This document shows, in pieces, positions 1 to 8,015 of a stretch of 64,000 nucleotides of DNA (position 1 is the first letter of the stretch; every line of letters starts with the position of its first letter). A program made the translations under genes and the position numbers. Origin of the DNA: Demequinaceae bacterium (GTDB lineage: Bacteria > Actinomycetota > Actinomycetes > Actinomycetales > Demequinaceae); the NCBI GenBank assembly GCA_016933155.1, contig JAFGBM010000005.1, positions 1 through 64,000 on the forward strand, given 5' to 3'. The notes beneath the pieces were generated by a model. It was given only the letters and a program-made list of their open reading frames with translations. It was not told the DNA's origin and searched no databases.

Positions 1-1
1 G

Positions 2-973
2 ACGGCCCGGATCCAGTACCTCAACGGAAGCACGTGGACGACGTTCGGTCCGATCATCACCCTCACGGGTGGGACGGGGCATGTGACCTGGAATCCGGGG
101 ACGTCGGAGTTCACGTATCGGTTCATCTACGGCAGCACCGTGTCGGATACGTTCACGGTGGGGATCCTGGCCCCGACTGTGACGGGTGTTCCGGATGAGG
201 CGGTGATTCCGCCGATGACTCCTGCGGGGGCGACGGTGACCGTGGATCCGGCCCCCACGGGTGGTACCGCCAGACTTCAATACCTGAACGGGAGCACGTG
301 GACGACGTTCGGTCCCATCATCACCCTGACCGGTGGAACCGGTCACGTGACCTGGAATCCGGGGACGTCGGAGTTCACGTATCGGTTCATCTACGGCAGC
401 ACCGTGTCGGATACGTTCACGGTGGGGATTGAGTCCCCGACGGTGACGGGTACTCCTGATGCCCTGACGATTCCGCCGATGACTCCTGCGGGGGCGACGG
501 TGACGGTGGATCCGGCTCCCACGGGTGGTACCGCCAGACTTCAATACCTGAATGGGAGCACGTGGACGACGTTCGGTCCGGTCATCACCCTCGTCGATGG
601 GACGGGTCACGTGACGTGGAACCCGGGGACGTCGGAGTTCACGTATCGGTTCATCTACGGGAGCACGGTGTCGGATACGTTCACGGTGGGGATTCTGGCC
701 CCGACGGTGACCGGGACCCCCGACGCGGCCGAGATACCGGCGATGACTCCCGCGGGAGCGACCGTCACCGTCGATCCCGCCCCCACGACGGGCACGGCCC
801 GGATCCAGTACCTCAACAGGGGAATATGGACGACTTTCGGTCCGGTGATCACCCTCGTCAATGGGACGGGTCACGTGATATGGAACCCGGGGAAGTCGAC
901 CTTCACCTACCGGTTCGTCTACGGGAGTACCGTTTCCGAGACCTTCGTCGTCACCATGATCCCAACAGCCTGA
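2..973 (+). CDS. C-terminal part of a repetitive surface/secreted protein (5' end outside window)
   Basis: The reading frame is open from the window edge, so the true start lies upstream. The visible protein consists almost entirely of an 88-residue unit rich in Thr, Gly, Val and Pro with no Cys. Landmarks in each unit are TVTVDPAPTGG, QYLNGSTWTTFGP, GHVTWNPGTSEFTYRF and GSTVSDTFTV. Two complete units and flanking partial ones are visible; the last is the most diverged. Alternating hydrophobic/Thr residues suggest a beta-sandwich (Ig-like) stalk, which is inference. The protein ends abruptly with FVVTMIPTA, with no LPXTG motif or terminal membrane helix, so if it is anchored this must be done elsewhere. 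I do not recognise a specific family. It converges on purU with a 14-bp gap. Confidence 0.75.
   Translation, partial: TARIQYLNGSTWTTFGPIITLTGGTGHVTWNPGTSEFTYRFIYGSTVSDTFTVGILAPTVTGVPDEAVIPPMTPAGATVTVDPAPTGGTARLQYLNGSTWTTFGPIITLTGGTGHVTWNPGTSEFTYRFIYGSTVSDTFTVGIESPTVTGTPDALTIPPMTPAGATVTVDPAPTGGTARLQYLNGSTWTTFGPVITLVDGTGHVTWNPGTSEFTYRFIYGSTVSDTFTVGILAPTVTGTPDAAEIPAMTPAGATVTVDPAPTTGTARIQYLNRGIWTTFGPVITLVNGTGHVIWNPGKSTFTYRFVYGSTVSETFVVTMIPTA
2..973 (+). repeat. 264-bp tandem coding repeat
   Basis: The equivalent GTG codon of the GHVTWNP/GHVIWNP motif recurs at 83, 347, 611 and 875, exactly 264 bp apart. Units are nearly identical in DNA, including long identical stretches around the WNPGTSEFTYRF segment. 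Such identity points to recent unequal recombination or gene conversion. The number of upstream copies cannot be seen. Confidence 0.95.
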
Positions 974-987
974 ACCCTCCTCCAGGC

Positions 988-1890
988 TTAACGGAACACG
1001 ATCGTCCGGTGGCCGTTGAGCAGTATCCGGTGCTCGGCGTGCCACCGCACGGCCCTGGACAGAGCCCGCCGCTCGAGATCGGCACCGGTCGCCGCCAGGG
1101 CCTCAGGCGCGAAGGTGTGGTCCACGCGCTCGACGTCCTGCTCGATGATCGGCCCCTCATCGAGGTCGCTCGTCACATAGTGCGCCGTCGCCCCGATGAG
1201 TTTGACCCCCCGGTCGTGAGCCTGAAGATACGGCCGTGCACCCTTGAAGGAGGGCAGGAACGAGTGGTGGATGTTGATCGCCCGCCCCGAGAGGCGTTCG
1301 CACAACTCCGGGGAAAGGATCTGCATGTACCGGGCGAGGACGACCAGTTCCACGTCGAGGTCATCGACCAGACCGATCAGGGCGACCTCCGACTCTGCCT
1401 TGCTGTCGCGGGTCACGGGGATGTGGTGGAAGGCCTTCCCGTAGAAGGTTGTCAGGTCCTTGAGGTTATCGTGATTTCCGACCACCCCAACGATCTCGAT
1501 CGGCAGCGTCCCCTCTCGTTCACGGAACAGGAGGTCGTTCACGCAGTGCGCCGAAGTCGAAACAAGAACGAGGGTCCGCATCGGCCGTCCGGAGACGTCG
1601 AGGCTCCACTCCATCGAAAAACGCTCGGCCAAGGGTGCGAGGGCCGCGGCAATCTCGTTCCGAGGCGCGGGAGACGTCACCTCGACCCGCATGAAGAAGA
1701 GCCCGGTGTCGGGATCCCCAAACTGCTGGGACTCCGTGATGTTCCCGCCGTGCTCGGCGAGGACTCCGGTCACGGCATGGACGATGCCGGGCCCGTCGGG
1801 GCAGGACAGGCTCAGAACCCAGGCCGTTCCCTCCGTCGCAAGTGTGGACACGAGCCCAGGGTAGTCCGAGAAGGGCCGAAAACCTGACAC
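988..1890 (-). CDS. purU: formyltetrahydrofolate deformylase
   Basis: PurU hydrolyses 10-formyl-THF to formate and THF, balancing the one-carbon pool and supplying formate for PurT-type purine synthesis. An N-terminal ACT domain (about residues 23-105, beginning VLSLSCPDGPGIV) is followed by a formyltransferase domain. That domain shows the catalytic Asn/His segment INIHHSFLPSFKGARPY near residue 205 and the Asp loop SDLDEGPIIEQD. The 300-residue length is close to the family norm. The start is a GTG only 9 bp from the divergent acetyltransferase start, with no clear Shine-Dalgarno site, so a later start is possible. It lies next to a glyA-folD unit of the same pathway. Confidence 0.93.
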   Translation of the reverse strand: MSGFRPFSDYPGLVSTLATEGTAWVLSLSCPDGPGIVHAVTGVLAEHGGNITESQQFGDPDTGLFFMRVEVTSPAPRNEIAAALAPLAERFSMEWSLDVSGRPMRTLVLVSTSAHCVNDLLFREREGTLPIEIVGVVGNHDNLKDLTTFYGKAFHHIPVTRDSKAESEVALIGLVDDLDVELVVLARYMQILSPELCERLSGRAINIHHSFLPSFKGARPYLQAHDRGVKLIGATAHYVTSDLDEGPIIEQDVERVDHTFAPEALAATGADLERRALSRAVRWHAEHRILLNGHRTIVFR

Positions 1891-1899
1891 GATAGACCC

Positions 1900-2430
1900 A
1901 TGAATGAGGATGACGACGTCCGGATCGACCGCGTCGGCGTCGAGGACGTCGGCGAATTGCTGACGCTGAGAAGGGCCGCGTTTGTCACCGAGGCGCAGTT
2001 ATACAACGATCCCAACCTGCCCGCCCTCACCCAGACGCTTGAGGAGCTCCAGGCCGACCTGGAGTCCCCCGAGGTCATCACCCTGGGGGCGTGGAGGGGT
2101 CACCGCATGGTCGGCACCATCCGCGTCGGCATCGAAGGGGACAAGGCCAACCTTGGGCGCCTCGCCGTCGCCCCCGACCTTCAGGGCCACGGCATCGGCA
2201 CCAAGTTGCTCTTCGCCATCCTGGGGTACCTGCCGGAGACCATCAAGGAGGTCTGGGTCTTCACTGGCCAGAACTCCAAGCACAACATCTCCCTGTACAA
2301 CGAGGCGGGGTATGAGCACCAGTTCGACAAGGTCTTCGGTGACCTCACTTACGCCTACCTCCGCAAGGTTCTCGAGGCCGGCAACATCGTCGACGACGAC
2401 GACGAATCGGTGGCCCAGGGCGAGAACTGA
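1900..2430 (+). CDS. GNAT-family N-acetyltransferase
   Basis: A single GNAT domain of 176 residues. The acetyl-CoA binding motif A reads LGRLAVAPDLQGHGIGTKLL (about residues 83-102), matching the family's Q/RxxGxG/A signature, and the C-terminal NISLYNEAGYE segment fits motif B. The substrate cannot be told from sequence. The tail is acidic (DDDDES). A CACGAT hexamer lies 6 nt before the ATG, suggesting a leaderless transcript; this hexamer overlaps the start codon of the divergent purU. It ends just before the promoter of the riboswitch-controlled glyA operon. Confidence 0.85.
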   Translation: MNEDDDVRIDRVGVEDVGELLTLRRAAFVTEAQLYNDPNLPALTQTLEELQADLESPEVITLGAWRGHRMVGTIRVGIEGDKANLGRLAVAPDLQGHGIGTKLLFAILGYLPETIKEVWVFTGQNSKHNISLYNEAGYEHQFDKVFGDLTYAYLRKVLEAGNIVDDDDESVAQGEN

Positions 2431-2456
2431 CGCCGGGCGGGAACTACCGGTAGACT
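2427..2456 (+). promoter_or_regulatory. promoter of the glyA-folD transcript
   Basis: CTGACG (2427-2432) and TAGACT (2451-2456) are separated by 18 bp and fit a sigma-70 -35/-10 pair. Transcription would begin near 2463, exactly where the ZTP aptamer starts. Confidence 0.6.
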
Positions 2457-2461
2457 GGCTC

Positions 2462-2531
2462 CATCGCGACTGGCGTCGTGGGTCACCACAGGGAAGCGAT
2501 GAGATTCGACTGATGGTCGTCCGCCTGGGCC
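2462..2531 (+). promoter_or_regulatory. ZTP (pfl) riboswitch aptamer
   Basis: The conserved elements of the pfl RNA occur in order: CGCGACTGGCG (2465-2475), ACCACAGGGAAGCGATG (2485-2501) and the hallmark CCGCCTGGGC (2521-2530) of the 3' pseudoknot strand. ZTP/ZMP riboswitches sense purine-pathway stalling caused by 10-formyl-THF shortage and usually activate glyA, folD or purH-type genes, which fits the next two genes. Downstream, GGCGGC/GCCGCC (2556-2570) can form a hairpin, and GCCCAG (2568-2573) is complementary to the CTGGGC of the aptamer, giving a plausible expression platform close to the glyA ribosome-binding site. Confidence 0.88.
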
Positions 2532-2586
2532 ATAGAGTCACCGGAATAGACACCCGGCGGCCAGGCCGCCCAGAGCGAGGGACGAG

Positions 2587-3879
2587 ATGACCATTAACCC
2601 CAACCCCACCTCCGACGTCATGAACGCCTCCCTTCGGGACCTCGATCCCGAGATCGCCGCCGTCCTCGACGGGGAGCTCGGTCGTCAGCGCGGCACCCTC
2701 GAGATGATCGCCTCCGAGAATTTCGTCCCGAGGGCCGTGCTTCAGGCCCAGGGCAGCGTCCTGACGAACAAGTACGCCGAAGGGTACCCAGGCAGGCGTT
2801 ACTACGGCGGATGCGAACAGGTCGACATCGCCGAAAACCTGGCCATCGAGAGGGCCAAGTCCCTCTTCAAGGCCGGATACGCCAACGTTCAGCCGCATTC
2901 CGGCGCCACCGCGAATGCCGCCGTGTATCACGCCCTCATCAAGCCTGGCGACAAAGTCCTGGGCCTGTCCCTCGCCCACGGCGGACACCTGACCCACGGG
3001 ATGAAGATCAATTTCTCGGGCCGCCTCTACGAGGTATCGTCCTACGGCGTCGACGACACGACCCATCGGATCGACATGGACCAAGTGCGGGAGACGGCCC
3101 TCGCCGAGCGGCCCGCCCTCATCATCGCCGGCTGGTCCGCTTACCCCCGGCACCTGGACTTCGCGGCGTTCCGGGCGATCGCGGACGAGGTGGGGGCGAT
3201 CCTCTTCACCGACATGGCGCATTTCGCCGGGCTGGTCGCGGCAGGCCTTCACCCCTCGCCTATCCCAGATTCCGACGTCGTCTCGTCGACGGTGCACAAG
3301 ACCCTCGCAGGCCCCCGCTCCGGCCTCATCCTGTCGAGGGACACGACCCACGAGAAGGCGCTCAACTCGGCCGTCTTCCCCGGTCAGCAGGGAGGCCCCC
3401 TCATGCACGTCATCGCCGCGAAAGCCGTCGCGTTCAAGGTCGCCGCTGGGGAAGAGTACGTGAGACGGCAGGAAAGGACCCTGGAAGGGGCGAAAATCCT
3501 CGCCGACAGGCTTATGGCCAAGGACGTATCCGACGCCGGTGTGTCCGTCCTGACGGGCGGCACGGATGTGCACCTCGTCCTCGTCGACCTCCGCAATTCC
3601 CCCCTCGACGGAAAGCAGACACAGGAGCTCCTCGAGGAGTGCGGCATCACCTGCAACCGGAATGCCGTCCCCAACGACCCCAGGCCTCCGATGGTCACCT
3701 CGGGCGTGCGGCTCGGCACGCCGGCGCTCGCGACCCGGGGCTTCGGGGCCGAGCAGTTCGCCGAGGCTGCGGACATCATCGCGACGGCCCTCAAGGGAGG
3801 GGCGGACGTCGCGGAGCTTCGGACGCGGGTCGACAAACTGACGATCGACTTCCCCTTATACCCCGGCCTGAGCCAGTAG
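2587..3879 (+). CDS. glyA: serine hydroxymethyltransferase
   Basis: GlyA interconverts serine + THF and glycine + 5,10-methylene-THF using PLP. Family landmarks are [10 protein letters not shown], the [10 protein letters not shown] loop, the HSGA motif and the PLP-lysine segment [13 protein letters not shown] with Lys238. The 430-residue length is typical. The ATG follows GAGCGAGGGACGAG, which provides a Shine-Dalgarno site and is the likely target of the upstream ZTP riboswitch. It is first in an operon with folD, 10 bp downstream. Confidence 0.97.
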   Translation: MTINPNPTSDVMNASLRDLDPEIAAVLDGELGRQRGTLEMIASENFVPRAVLQAQGSVLTNKYAEGYPGRRYYGGCEQVDIAENLAIERAKSLFKAGYANVQPHSGATANAAVYHALIKPGDKVLGLSLAHGGHLTHGMKINFSGRLYEVSSYGVDDTTHRIDMDQVRETALAERPALIIAGWSAYPRHLDFAAFRAIADEVGAILFTDMAHFAGLVAAGLHPSPIPDSDVVSSTVHKTLAGPRSGLILSRDTTHEKALNSAVFPGQQGGPLMHVIAAKAVAFKVAAGEEYVRRQERTLEGAKILADRLMAKDVSDAGVSVLTGGTDVHLVLVDLRNSPLDGKQTQELLEECGITCNRNAVPNDPRPPMVTSGVRLGTPALATRGFGAEQFAEAADIIATALKGGADVAELRTRVDKLTIDFPLYPGLSQ

Positions 3880-3889
3880 GGGAGGCGAC

Positions 3890-4786
3890 ATGACCGCGCA
3901 GGTCCTCGACGGCAAGGCGGTGGCGGCGGCGATCAAGGCCGAACTCAAGGAGAGGGTCGCAGCCTTGGCGGAGAAGGGAATCACTCCCGGACTCGGGACG
4001 CTGCTCGTCGGGGATGATCCGGGCTCCACCTGGTATGTCAATGGCAAGCACTCCGATTGTGCGGAAGTGGGCATCGCCTCGATCCGTGAGGCCCTGCCAG
4101 CGTCTGCCTCCGAAGCGGACGTCGTGGCCACGGTGGCGAGGCTCAACTCGGATCCGGCCTGCACGGGTTTCATCGTCCAACTCCCCCTCCCCGAGGGGGT
4201 CTCGACCAACCGCATCCTCGAACTCGTCGACCCGGACAAGGACGCGGATGGGTTGCACCCGACCAATCTCGGGAGGCTCGTCCTCAGGGTCAGCGAGACC
4301 ATCTCGTCCCCGTTGCCCTGCACCCCGAGGGGGATAGTCGAGTTGATTGAACGACACGGGGTACCGCTCCGGGGCGCCGACATCGTCGTCATCGGACGGG
4401 GCACAACCGTCGGCCGGAGCATCGGGCTCCTCCTCACCCGCAAGGCTGTCAACGCCACCGTCACCTTGTGCCACACAGGAACGAAGGACTTGGCGGAGCA
4501 CACCCGCCGGGCCGACGTCGTCATCGCCGCGGCCGGGGTCCCCGGCATCGTCGGGGCCGACATGGTGAGGCCGGGTGTCGTCCTCATCGACGTCGGGGTG
4601 AGCAGGGTGACGGATTCCGATACGGGGAAGAGCATCATCGCGGGCGATATCGACGAAGCAGCCCGGGAGCACGCCTCATGGTTCTCGCCCAATCCGGGGG
4701 GCGTGGGCCCTATGACGAGGGCCATGCTGCTCGAGAACGTCGTGGAGATGGCGGAACGCCAGGCGTCCTCCCAGGGCGTGGCTTGA
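3890..4786 (+). CDS. folD: bifunctional methylene-THF dehydrogenase/cyclohydrolase
   Basis: FolD converts 5,10-methylene-THF to 10-formyl-THF through an NADP-linked dehydrogenase and a cyclohydrolase. The catalytic Tyr-x3-Lys occurs in TWYVNGKHS, the substrate loop in GFIVQLPLP, the Rossmann segment in [14 protein letters not shown] near residue 165, and the C-terminal signature in [16 protein letters not shown]. Its 298-residue length is normal. A GGGGAGG site precedes the ATG. It is co-transcribed with glyA under the ZTP riboswitch and its stop codon overlaps the next gene's TTG start. Confidence 0.96.
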   Translation: MTAQVLDGKAVAAAIKAELKERVAALAEKGITPGLGTLLVGDDPGSTWYVNGKHSDCAEVGIASIREALPASASEADVVATVARLNSDPACTGFIVQLPLPEGVSTNRILELVDPDKDADGLHPTNLGRLVLRVSETISSPLPCTPRGIVELIERHGVPLRGADIVVIGRGTTVGRSIGLLLTRKAVNATVTLCHTGTKDLAEHTRRADVVIAAAGVPGIVGADMVRPGVVLIDVGVSRVTDSDTGKSIIAGDIDEAAREHASWFSPNPGGVGPMTRAMLLENVVEMAERQASSQGVA

Positions 4787-5601
4787 CGAGTCCCGACCCG
4801 GGGGCCATCTCCGTCGCGACGGTCAACGTCAACGGGGTGCGGGCTGCTCTCCGCAAGGGCATGGAGGATTGGCTGGCGGGGTGCGGCGCCGATGTCGTCT
4901 GCCTCCAGGAGGTGAGGGCCCCTCGTGAGGTGACAGAAGCCGCCTTCCCCGACTGGCACATCGCCCAGGATGTATGCCAGATTGCCGGACGGGCTGGGGT
5001 GGCGCTCCTTTCGCGCCTTCCCCTCGAGGATGTGACTATCGGCCTGCCCGGCCACGAGGAAACGGGGAGGCTCTCCCACACCGGACGTTGGGTGGAGGCG
5101 ACCGTCGCGCGGGATGGGGTGTCACGGCGAATCGTCTCGGTCTATGTCCATTCAGGAGAGGCGGGAACACCGAAGATGGACGACAAATACGAATTCCTCG
5201 ATCTCATGACGACACGCATGGACGAGCTTGCGGCCGATGGGGGACGGACGGTCGTCGCGGGAGACATCAACATCGCACACACCACGTCGGACATCAGGAA
5301 CTGGCGAGGGAATCTCAAGTCCGCAGGGTTCCTCCCGGAGGAGCGGGCGTACCTGGACCGCTGGCTGGCCTCGGGGTGGGTCGACGTCCACCGCGCGCTC
5401 GCGGGGGATTGCGACGGCCCCTACACCTGGTGGAGTCAACGGGGGCAGGCCTTCGACAACGACACCGGTTGGCGCCTCGACTACCAGATCGCGACCCCGG
5501 GCATGGCCTCGAACGTCCGGACCGCCCGGGTCGACCGCGCGCCGGCGTGGGAGGCCCGATGGAGCGACCACGCGCCCCTGGTCGTTGAGTACGGCCGATG
5601 A
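4783..5601 (+). CDS. xth: exodeoxyribonuclease III / AP endonuclease (EEP family)
   Basis: This Mg-dependent nuclease acts at abasic sites and 3' blocked ends in base-excision repair. The EEP motifs are complete: [10 protein letters not shown], the metal Glu in LQEVRA, the active-site Tyr region [14 protein letters not shown] and the terminal [10 protein letters not shown]. The most upstream plausible start is TTG overlapping the folD stop as TTGA, giving 272 residues and translational coupling; no good ATG or GTG lies before the first conserved strand. Its placement behind folD would put it under the same riboswitch, though it has no obvious link to folate. Confidence 0.88.
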   Translation: MTSPDPGAISVATVNVNGVRAALRKGMEDWLAGCGADVVCLQEVRAPREVTEAAFPDWHIAQDVCQIAGRAGVALLSRLPLEDVTIGLPGHEETGRLSHTGRWVEATVARDGVSRRIVSVYVHSGEAGTPKMDDKYEFLDLMTTRMDELAADGGRTVVAGDINIAHTTSDIRNWRGNLKSAGFLPEERAYLDRWLASGWVDVHRALAGDCDGPYTWWSQRGQAFDNDTGWRLDYQIATPGMASNVRTARVDRAPAWEARWSDHAPLVVEYGR

Positions 5602-5632
5602 TCGAGGGCAGCCCCGGCTGGGACACGAGGAA

Positions 5633-6856
5633 CTAGGACACGAGAAAACCGGGCCGCTCCATACCGGCATCCATGAAACTCTGATCGATGAGGCGAGCCG
5701 TAGCGTCCATCTGGGTGCGTCGGACGAGGGCGATGGCCGCGCCCCCGAAGCCTCCCCCGACGAGACGGGCGCCCAACGCCCCGCTCGTCCAAGCGGCGTT
5801 GACGGCGAGGTCGAGTTCGGCGCAACTGACCTCGAAATCGACGGCGAGCGAAGTGTGCGAGCGGTAGATCTGCCTGCCGATATCGACGAACCGTTCGTGC
5901 GCGGGGGCCGTTCCCGCCAGTTCCTCCGACACCAGGCGGACCCGCTCGATCTCACTGACGACGTGACGGGCGCGCTTCTTCAGGACCTCCTCGGATAGTC
6001 CCTCGACCCGGCGGAGGCCATGGGGGTCGTCCGCGACCTCCCGGAGGCTCTGTACCCCGAGGGCTTTCGAGGCCTGTTGGCACTCGTCGTACCGCTGGGC
6101 ATACCGCCCATCGGTCAGGCGGTGGCGCTTAGGGGTGACGATGACCAGGAGGGCGAGACCATAGTCGGGGAAGTAGAGGGGGGTCGGCCGGAAGGTGGGG
6201 GGCGAGGTAGAGAAATCGATCTCGATGGCCGAGCCTTCGCGGCAGAACAACGAGGTGTACTGGTCGAGGCCTCCGGTCGGAGTCTTCGCCATGAGGTTCT
6301 CGGCGTCCATGGCCGCCTCGGCGAGTTCGATGTGCCTTTCATCGGAGTCGAGGGCGAGGCGCCAAAGGGCATTGACGGCCATGGCGGTGGAGCAGGTCAG
6401 GGCAGCCGAGGAGGCGAGCCCGGCCCCGATGGGGATGCTCGAGGAGAAGGCCAAGTTCAGCCCCGGCCCGTCGTAACCCCGCTCGCGAAGCGCCCAGACC
6501 AGTCCGGCGGGGTAGGCGGGCCACCCATCGGTCGATTCGGGGGTGATGTCGTCCATGGGGCCTTGCCACCTTTTCCCAGGTCCGACAATGTCTTCGCCGC
6601 CGGACGAGACGATGACGAGATCGTCGTCGTCCCTAACCGAGGCGGCCACGAAAGTGCGGTGACGGATGATGGTCGGAAGCGCGAGTCCGAAGTTGTAGTC
6701 CGTGTGTTCGCCGATGAGGTTGACGCGCCCGGGGGCGGACCATACCCCGGCCGCCGCCTCCCCGAAGTGATCCGCGAAGCACTGCTGCGCTCTGGCCTCC
6801 CCCGAGGCACGCGCCCAGGGTTCGTACCACCGGGGCTCGGGGCTGGATGCGTTCAT
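5633..6856 (-). CDS. galK: galactokinase
   Basis: GHMP-family kinase phosphorylating galactose at C1 in the Leloir pathway. Motif 1 is GRVNLIGEHTDYNFG near residue 47, the phosphate-binding loop is IGAGLASSAALTCS near residue 147, and motif 3 is LVGGGFGGAAIAL near residue 370. I place the start at ATG 6856, giving 407 residues; two further in-frame ATGs at 6865 and 6868 are possible but have no better ribosome site. No galT or galE is visible here, so it is an isolated galK. It converges on xth. Confidence 0.92.
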   Translation of the reverse strand: MNASSPEPRWYEPWARASGEARAQQCFADHFGEAAAGVWSAPGRVNLIGEHTDYNFGLALPTIIRHRTFVAASVRDDDDLVIVSSGGEDIVGPGKRWQGPMDDITPESTDGWPAYPAGLVWALRERGYDGPGLNLAFSSSIPIGAGLASSAALTCSTAMAVNALWRLALDSDERHIELAEAAMDAENLMAKTPTGGLDQYTSLFCREGSAIEIDFSTSPPTFRPTPLYFPDYGLALLVIVTPKRHRLTDGRYAQRYDECQQASKALGVQSLREVADDPHGLRRVEGLSEEVLKKRARHVVSEIERVRLVSEELAGTAPAHERFVDIGRQIYRSHTSLAVDFEVSCAELDLAVNAAWTSGALGARLVGGGFGGAAIALVRRTQMDATARLIDQSFMDAGMERPGFLVS

Positions 6857-6894
6857 CGCTCTCATCATCGCAGGGGGGTGCCCCGCCCGCCAGG

Positions 6895-6944
6895 GTGACG
6901 AAAGATGTCCCAAATGCGATGATGGCCCTGTCCCCGACTGGGGA
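6895..6944 (+). promoter_or_regulatory. promoter and leader hairpin of the first small membrane protein
   Basis: GTGACG (6895-6900) and GATGAT (6918-6923) are 17 bp apart. The leader hairpin TCCCC/GGGGA (6931-6944) follows. The same arrangement (GTGACC, 17 bp, CATGAT, then a CCCC/GGGG hairpin) precedes the second small gene, so the element looks duplicated. Confidence 0.5.
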
Positions 6945-6966
6945 CCCGAGCGAAAGGGATTACATT

Positions 6967-7374
6967 ATGGCCGACAAGGTGCAGACCGTCTCGTTCCTGG
7001 AGACTCTCCGCAAGAACCGTGCGGGTGCGCTCCTGACCGGATTGATCGTGACCGTTGCGGTAGCCCTCATCCTCAGCGCTGCGGTGCCGGATGACATCAA
7101 TTCCATGATCGCTATCCTCCTCATCGTCCTGCTCGCGCTCGCCATCGGTTTCGCCGTTAAGGTCACCTCACCGAAGCAGGATGTCCCGATGGTGTTCACC
7201 GCCGGGGGACTCGCCGCGATAGGGGTTCCTATCCTTTTCGGCGCGGGAACGCATGGGATCGCCTTCGACGACGCCATTCTGTACGCCCTTGGAGACGAGT
7301 ACCTATCTGTCGGTTCGGCTCTTGCGGCCATCGTGGCGATCACCGTCGCGGTCTGGGGTCCCCGCTCGAAGTAG
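6967..7374 (+). CDS. small four-helix membrane protein, unknown function
   Basis: A 135-residue protein with a short charged N-terminus (MADKVQTVSFLETLRKNR) and four predicted membrane helices at about residues 20-41, 47-66, 74-95 and 113-130. The start is the ATG after AAAGGGATTACATT; upstream in-frame codons lie inside the galK region and are unlikely. I do not recognise a family. It shares size, four-helix topology and a related promoter/leader with the following gene, and the same topology with two more small proteins beyond mrp. Either a duplicated stress-membrane family or a lineage-specific one would fit. Confidence 0.75.
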   Translation: MADKVQTVSFLETLRKNRAGALLTGLIVTVAVALILSAAVPDDINSMIAILLIVLLALAIGFAVKVTSPKQDVPMVFTAGGLAAIGVPILFGAGTHGIAFDDAILYALGDEYLSVGSALAAIVAITVAVWGPRSK

Positions 7375-7410
7375 GGGCGGATACTAGCCGACACGCGGCA
7401 CGAAATACAC

Positions 7411-7440
7411 CGTGACCTTTTCGTGACCTTCTGCCATGAT
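7411..7440 (+). promoter_or_regulatory. promoter with a 9-bp direct repeat
   Basis: CGTGACCTT occurs at 7411-7419 and again at 7422-7430, an 11-bp period (one helical turn). The first copy supplies a -35 element (GTGACC 7412-7417), 17 bp from CATGAT (7435-7440). The geometry suits a response regulator dimer; GTGAC-N6-GTGAC resembles sites described for MtrA, which is inference. Confidence 0.5.
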
Positions 7441-7488
7441 GGGGCCGTGCCCCGAAAGACGGGGTTACACGATCAAAGGAGATTTCAC

Positions 7489-7926
7489 ATGGCGAAAGCG
7501 GAGAAGAAGGTTCTTGGCCTTCTCCCCAGGTCTGTTGCCACCACGCTGGTTCTAGGCCTTCTTGCGGCCTTCCTGCTCGCCTGGGCTTGGTCCTATGTCA
7601 TGGCCCAGGGCTTCAGCGACGACGCTTGGGTCCAGATCCTCGAGTGGATCGTTCTCGCGGTCCTCATTGGAGCCGTTGTCGGACTTCTTGCGAACAACGA
7701 CAAGCCCGTGACCCTCTGGATCGCAGCCGGTCTGACGGTCGTTGCCGTTGTGATCACCCAGGCCCTTGAGGGATACGCCGCCTATGGCTTCGACTCGGCG
7801 GTGTTGGCTTCCTTCGGCGAAGAGGCCTTCGGGCTCTCGGTGAAGATCGGGGCTGTCTTGCTCGGCATCATTGCTGCGGCGGCTGCGGCCTCCGCTTCGA
7901 GGTCGAAGGACATGCTCGCCAAGTAG
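7489..7926 (+). CDS. small four-helix membrane protein, unknown function
   Basis: A 145-residue protein beginning MAKAEKKVLGLLPRS, with four predicted helices at about residues 16-37, 50-68, 75-94 and 117-136. A strong AAAGGAG site lies 6 nt before the ATG. Loops are acidic and a lysine-containing tail (SRSKDMLAK) closes the protein. It is followed at once by a strong terminator. It is probably a paralogue of the preceding gene by topology and shared promoter layout; sequence identity between the two proteins is low by eye. Confidence 0.75.
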   Translation: MAKAEKKVLGLLPRSVATTLVLGLLAAFLLAWAWSYVMAQGFSDDAWVQILEWIVLAVLIGAVVGLLANNDKPVTLWIAAGLTVVAVVITQALEGYAAYGFDSAVLASFGEEAFGLSVKIGAVLLGIIAAAAAASASRSKDMLAK

Positions 7927-7942
7927 CCTGTTCGAGTATGAG

Positions 7943-7976
7943 GCGGGGCGTCCGAAAGGGCGCCCCGCTTTCGTTT
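7943..7976 (+). terminator. rho-independent terminator
   Basis: GCGGGGCGTCC and GGGCGCCCCGC form an 11-bp stem with one wobble pair and a GAAA tetraloop, followed by TTTCGTTT. It ends the small membrane protein transcript before the convergent mrp gene. Confidence 0.9.
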
Positions 7977-8015
7977 GCCCTTGGGGTATCCGTGACGCGG
8001 GTGGAAGCGAAACGC

